9,900 nucleotides of DNA, taken from the NCBI GenBank assembly GCA_000431015.1, contig HF986070.1, forward strand, positions 1 to 9,900, given 5' to 3'. The translations under genes were made by a program, and so were the position numbers. The DNA is from Alistipes sp. CAG:514 (GTDB lineage Bacteria > Bacteroidota > Bacteroidia > Bacteroidales > UBA932). The notes beneath the pieces were generated by a model. The model ran no database searches, had not been told where the DNA came from, and saw nothing but the letters and a program-made list of their open reading frames with translations. Shown piece after piece: positions 7,263-9,900 of the stretch (position 1 is its first letter; each line of letters begins with the position of its first letter).

Positions 7263-8750
7263 CTAAAGGTCATCCAGAGTGCGGTACTTGGACTTCCACT
7301 CGCTCCAGTTACGGGCTGTACGATAGGCTTCCATTGAGGAGGAAGGGACGTACATCACATTGGCGTTGTCGCCAATGTATGTATCCTCCATTTCCGGCGG
7401 AACCGGTGGAAGAACTGTCACACTCCTCAGGCGGCTGCACCCGTTAAACGCCTCCGCACCAATGAACACTACACTTTCGGGGATCGTAATCTCAAAGAAC
7501 TTACAATTCTTGAAGGCATTCGGGCCAATGCTTGTCAAACCTTCCGGCAAGGTTAAGCTTGTGATCGAGACACAATTCTCAAACACCCCGGCGTTGACTC
7601 TGATCATTCTCTTCGGAAGCGACGAGAATCTGACTTTCCAACAATAGAAGAACGCAAAATCCCCTATCTCATACAAATCGGAAGGCAACTGCGTCCAGGT
7701 CAAGGATTCACAACCCTGAAAAGCATACTTGCCAATCTCTCTCACCCCGGATGGCAACTCCTTCGGATTGAAAGACCTCGCATTGAAGAACGCCCACTCA
7801 CCGATGTAGCACAGATTCTCAGGCAGTTTCTCCGGAGCCACACCATAGCACTCCGAAAAAACGCCGCTGTCAATCAATGTCAGTGCCGAAGGCAGAGAAG
7901 TCAGCCTCATGCTCCCGCAACGGGCGAACGCCCAATTCTCAATCAGTGTCAACGTCTCCGGCAAGGAGGTCAACGGCATCTTCCCGCAACCCGCAAAAGC
8001 ATGAGTCTTGACAGTGGCCAGATTATCCGGCAGTTTACGAAGAAGCATATTCCCACATTCCTCGAACGCTCGCTGGCCGATCACTCTCACACTCTCCGGC
8101 AGTTTGATGTCCCTTAGGTTGGTGCAGTGACCGAAAGCGGAATCCGCCACCTCCACGAGTCCGGTGAAATGTTCAAGCTCCTCGAAAGAGGTGATTTCCT
8201 CGTTTCTTTTGAACACCATCCCGAGATCGGTCACCTGTGCGGCCTCCGCCATAGATAGTTCTCCGTCGCCATCCAGATCCCAGTTCCTCACGCAGACCTC
8301 CTTGACCACGGGATCCTTGAAAGCGATGTTCCGCACCGCAGGCACCGGCGGATCCGGCCCGACAGGCTTCTCCCCCGTCGTAACCTCCTTCAGCTCAGAA
8401 GTTTTCTCCTCGCGACCGTTGCCAACCCAAACCTTAAAGAGATAGGTGGTGGAATAGTCCAGATCCTCTTTGATCAATGAATATTCCAACCCTACTACTT
8501 TTGTCACCTTCAGACAGTCCATAGAGACCTCATCCCGACCGAAATAGAAACCGAACTCCTTGACCGAGGCGAGATCCGCCTCATTCCTGAACCTGGCGGT
8601 GAGCGTCACCACACACCCGTCCGCCTCGACACGGACTTCAGGCAAGGCCGGAGCCAGCAGTTCCTCGGGGACAACATCCTCCTCCCCGCAGCCGGCCAAC
8701 ACAGCCGAAGCGGCAAGAATAAGCGTCATGACCACCCGTCGGAAACTCAT
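7263..8750 (-). CDS. BspA-like leucine-rich-repeat surface lipoprotein
   Basis: This 495-aa protein has a lipoprotein signal peptide with lipobox LAGC (lipidated Cys21) followed by GEEDVVPEE, an acidic tail of the kind that favours export to the Bacteroidetes cell surface. Residues 35-125 resemble an immunoglobulin/fibronectin-like beta domain. A canonical EF-hand loop follows, with ligands D158, D160, D162 and E169 in DLDGDGELSMAE. From about 199 to 455 there are about eleven leucine-rich units of the LRR_5/BspA type, 23 residues each, with the pattern LPxxLxxIGxxAFxxC. The C-terminal MYVPSSSMEAY block is a usual cap of such proteins. Family members bind host matrix proteins or other cells; the ligand here is unknown. 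ATG at 8750 is preferred over a TTG at 8765, because the -7 box is only 8 bp beyond the TTG and would leave it almost no leader. Confidence 0.88.
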   Translation of the reverse strand: MSFRRVVMTLILAASAVLAGCGEEDVVPEELLAPALPEVRVEADGCVVTLTARFRNEADLASVKEFGFYFGRDEVSMDCLKVTKVVGLEYSLIKEDLDYSTTYLFKVWVGNGREEKTSELKEVTTGEKPVGPDPPVPAVRNIAFKDPVVKEVCVRNWDLDGDGELSMAEAAQVTDLGMVFKRNEEITSFEELEHFTGLVEVADSAFGHCTNLRDIKLPESVRVIGQRAFEECGNMLLRKLPDNLATVKTHAFAGCGKMPLTSLPETLTLIENWAFARCGSMRLTSLPSALTLIDSGVFSECYGVAPEKLPENLCYIGEWAFFNARSFNPKELPSGVREIGKYAFQGCESLTWTQLPSDLYEIGDFAFFYCWKVRFSSLPKRMIRVNAGVFENCVSITSLTLPEGLTSIGPNAFKNCKFFEITIPESVVFIGAEAFNGCSRLRSVTVLPPVPPEMEDTYIGDNANVMYVPSSSMEAYRTARNWSEWKSKYRTLDDL

Positions 8751-8772
8751 CTCAATTGGTTTCAATAGATTA

Positions 8773-8780
8773 CAAAGATA
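8773..8780 (-). promoter_or_regulatory. -7 box TATCTTTG for the LRR lipoprotein
   Basis: TATCTTTG on the minus strand matches TAnnTTTG and lies 22 bp before the ATG at 8750, predicting a leader of about 16-18 nt. A TTTG exists upstream but with only 12 bp spacing, so the -33 element is not canonical. Confidence 0.6.
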
Positions 8781-8855
8781 ACGAATTTAAGACAAAATCT
8801 TCCGAGTTTCCGACATAACGTCAAAGAATATCTCCGCAGAACCCAAGAACAACGT

Positions 8856-9062
8856 CTAATTCCAGGTCTCGACATCCGGATCAATGGAAATCTCGATCTT
8901 CTCCTGATCTGGCGACGTGTTCAGCATAACAGTGATCGTGTGCGCGTACCCAGCCCGAAAACTGCATAATTTCCACCTCCAGTCCCCAACCCCAGCTTCT
9001 CAGTACAGAACGACCTCAGTCCCAGCCCATCCCGCCGGCACACCCACACAGCCATCCCCACG
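8856..9062 (-). pseudogene. C-terminal remnant of a fimbrillin-like surface protein
   Basis: On the minus strand the frame ending at TAG (8858-8856) reads as a convincing protein C-terminus. It includes FRAGYAHTITVMLNTSPDQ, then EKIEISIDPDVETWN. The GY-HTITV strand followed by an I-I-D-W ending resembles the last strands of Bacteroidales fimbrillin/Mfa-like exported proteins; this is recognition by eye, not a search. An in-frame TGA lies at 9002-9000 (plus-strand TCA). One base change from TGG would restore Trp. Upstream the frame continues through a GVPAGWAGTEVVLY-like stretch and then runs into the tandem repeat, so the N-terminal part is gone. Only a 23-codon ATG frame remains downstream of the stop. 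It lies about 90 bp behind the LRR lipoprotein gene in the same orientation, as if surface-protein genes once formed a tandem pair. Confidence 0.55.
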
Positions 9063-9704
9063 GGCAACGATTATCGCCGGAAATGTCGCCCAAGGGTGTA
9101 GCCCGGCACTCACGGGCAACGGGAAGGGGCAGAAATGTCGCCCAAGGGTGTCGGGCGGCACTCACGGGCAACGGGAAGGGGCATAAACGTCGCCTAAGGG
9201 TACATGGCGGCACTCACGGGCAACGGAAAAAGGCATAAACGTCGCCTAAGGGTACCGGGCGGCACTCGCGGGCTACGAGAAGGGGCGAAAACGTCGCCTA
9301 AGGGTGTCGGACGGTACTCACAGGCAACAGAAAGGGACATAAACGTAGCCCAAGGGTGCCGGACGGTACTGGCAACAGAAAGGGACATAAACGTAGCCCA
9401 AGGGTACCGGGCGGCACTCACGGGCTACGAGAAGGGGCGAAAACGTCGCCCAAGGGTGCCGGGCGGCACTCACGGGCAACGGGAAGGGGCATAAACGTCG
9501 CCCAAAGGTGCCGTGCGGCACTCACGGGCAACGGGATGGGACATAAATGTCGCACAAGGGTGTCGGACGGTACTCACGGGCAACAGAAAGGGACATAAAC
9601 GTCGCCCAAGGGTGCCGGACGGTACTCACGGGCAACGGGATGGAACATAAATGTCGCCCAAGGGTGTCGGACGGCACTCACGGGCAACGGAAGGGGGCGA
9701 AAAC
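9059..9704. repeat. Tandem array of 12.5 units of a 52-bp repeat
   Basis: A 26-bp half unit (9059-9084) is followed by twelve head-to-tail units starting at 9085, 9137, 9189, 9241, 9293, 9345, 9393, 9445, 9497, 9549, 9601 and 9653. All are 52 bp except the sixth (9345-9392), which is 48 bp because of a 4-bp loss. Units begin GTCGCCCAAGGGTG and end near GGGGCATAAAC. There are no spacers. Most units contain a dyad of the form GTGCC-GGGC-GGCAC (perfect at 9456-9469). The period is not a multiple of three, so a reading frame shifts at each unit. I do not recognise it as a named element. Confidence 0.95.
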
Positions 9705-9731
9705 ATTGCTGGAGAGTGGTAGAAACAAGAT

Positions 9732-9762
9732 GCGCGGCGGAAAGATATTGTCCGGGCCGCGC
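9732..9762. repeat. Inverted repeat at the array's right flank
   Basis: GCGCGGC (9732-9738) and GCCGCGC (9756-9762) form a perfect 7-bp G/C stem around a 17-nt loop. A GG/CC pair in the loop could extend it. It lies 27 bp beyond the last repeat. No T-run follows on either strand, so an intrinsic terminator is not well supported. Confidence 0.6.
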
Positions 9763-9794
9763 TATCTGTGTGGATTAGAATTGCTGTCAAGGGG

Positions 9795-9826
9795 CAAAGA
9801 TAGATTTTTAGAATATTCGCGTCAAG
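9795..9826 (-). promoter_or_regulatory. Promoter-like site reading into the repeat array
   Basis: On the minus strand CTTG (9826-9823) is followed by 20 bp and then TATCTTTG (9802-9795), a full match to TAnnTTTG. The -33 element is TTG rather than TTTG. Transcription would begin near 9789, pass the 9732-9762 hairpin and cross the whole array toward the fimbrillin-like remnant. Confidence 0.45.
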
Positions 9827-9843
9827 TCCATATTTGGTTCAAA

Positions 9844-9885
9844 TTGCGAAAGTTTCACGAAAGCTTAAGAACTCAAGTTTCGCAA
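9844..9885. repeat. 8-bp inverted repeat near the window edge
   Basis: TTGCGAAA (9844-9851) pairs perfectly with TTTCGCAA (9878-9885) around a 26-nt loop containing overlapping AAGCTT and CTTAAG sites. CGAAAG also occurs twice in direct orientation (9847-9852 and 9858-9863). It could be a hairpin, a protein-binding dyad or an element end; the window stops too soon to tell. Confidence 0.4.
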
Positions 9886-9900
9886 GTGATTTAGGCCGCC

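Larger units (their letters stand above)
9705..9900. other. Right flank of the array: A/T-richer sequence with hairpins
   Basis: Repeat similarity stops at 9704. The flank contains the hairpin at 9732-9762, a promoter-like site at 9795-9826 and an inverted repeat at 9844-9885. A plus-strand frame running from the array to a stop at 9892-9894 carries about 55 codons of non-repeat sequence with no recognisable motif. On the minus strand two frames are open from the right edge for only 11-19 codons. I see no supportable gene. Confidence 0.5.

Noticed and set aside
8751..8765. TTG start at 8765 for the LRR lipoprotein
   Set aside because: The -7 box at 8773-8780 places the transcription start at or near 8767, leaving almost no leader. 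The ATG at 8750 gives a normal lipoprotein signal peptide.
9204..9494. 96-codon plus-strand frame inside the array
   Set aside because: It is made wholly of tandem units in changing phases and is opposed by similar frames on the other strand, so coding is not supported.
9059..9704. CRISPR array
   Set aside because: Units follow each other directly at 52 bp with no unique spacers, and no cas gene is present in the window.
9547..9894. 115-codon plus-strand frame leaving the array
   Set aside because: Half is repeat sequence that shifts phase, the rest shows no recognisable domain, and there is no promoter-like site before it.
9841..9900. C-terminal end of a minus-strand gene entering from the right
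   Set aside because: Two different frames are open for 11 and 19 codons up to the edge. Neither is recognisable and there is too little sequence to choose.

Overview
The window looks like a chromosomal segment of a G+C-rich member of the order Bacteroidales, perhaps an Alistipes-like or uncultured gut lineage (the genus is inference). The evidence is: promoters of the Bacteroidetes type (TAnnTTTG at -7, TTTG about 19 bp upstream), mostly no Shine-Dalgarno sequence, a BspA-like leucine-rich-repeat lipoprotein with the 'NWDxDGDGELS' EF-hand block, a periplasmic tricorn-like S41 protease, and a gene pair of DPM1-like glycosyltransferase and dihydroorotase.

Layout. Positions 1-110 hold a near-perfect strong promoter and leader on the minus strand, firing out of the left edge. 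Its TTTG-N19-TACCTTTG form and a boxA-like GTTCATTGAAAAG suggest a ribosomal RNA operon lies just outside. Behind it on the same strand is a 471-aa two-domain family-2 glycosyltransferase (125-1540). A 113-bp divergent intergenic region with a -7 box in each direction separates it from a plus-strand cluster: a 1082-aa secreted tricorn-type protease (1654-4902), a soluble polyprenol-phosphate mannosyltransferase-like enzyme (4924-5646) and dihydroorotase PyrC (5650-7050). Gaps of 21 and 3 bp suggest one transcript. After a 212-bp convergent spacer with two short dyads comes a minus-strand lipoprotein with about eleven 23-residue leucine-rich repeats (7263-8750).

The right end (8856-9900) is non-genic or decayed. 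It holds a C-terminal remnant resembling a Bacteroidales fimbrillin-type surface protein, interrupted by an in-frame TGA. Next is an array of 12.5 units of a 52-bp tandem repeat (9059-9704), then a short flank with a 7-bp-stem hairpin, a minus-strand promoter-like site pointing into the array, and an inverted repeat at the window edge.

How the parts relate. The left two thirds are ordinary housekeeping and envelope functions: glycan synthesis, periplasmic proteolysis and pyrimidine synthesis. The right third is accessory surface-protein territory. The most unusual object is the 52-bp array. It has no spacers, so it is not CRISPR. Its period is not a multiple of three, so it is unlikely to encode a normal repeat protein. 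Each unit carries a small dyad, and several units carry closely spaced G-runs. I do not recognise it as a named element, and its function is unknown. I found no convincing complete new multi-gene system.
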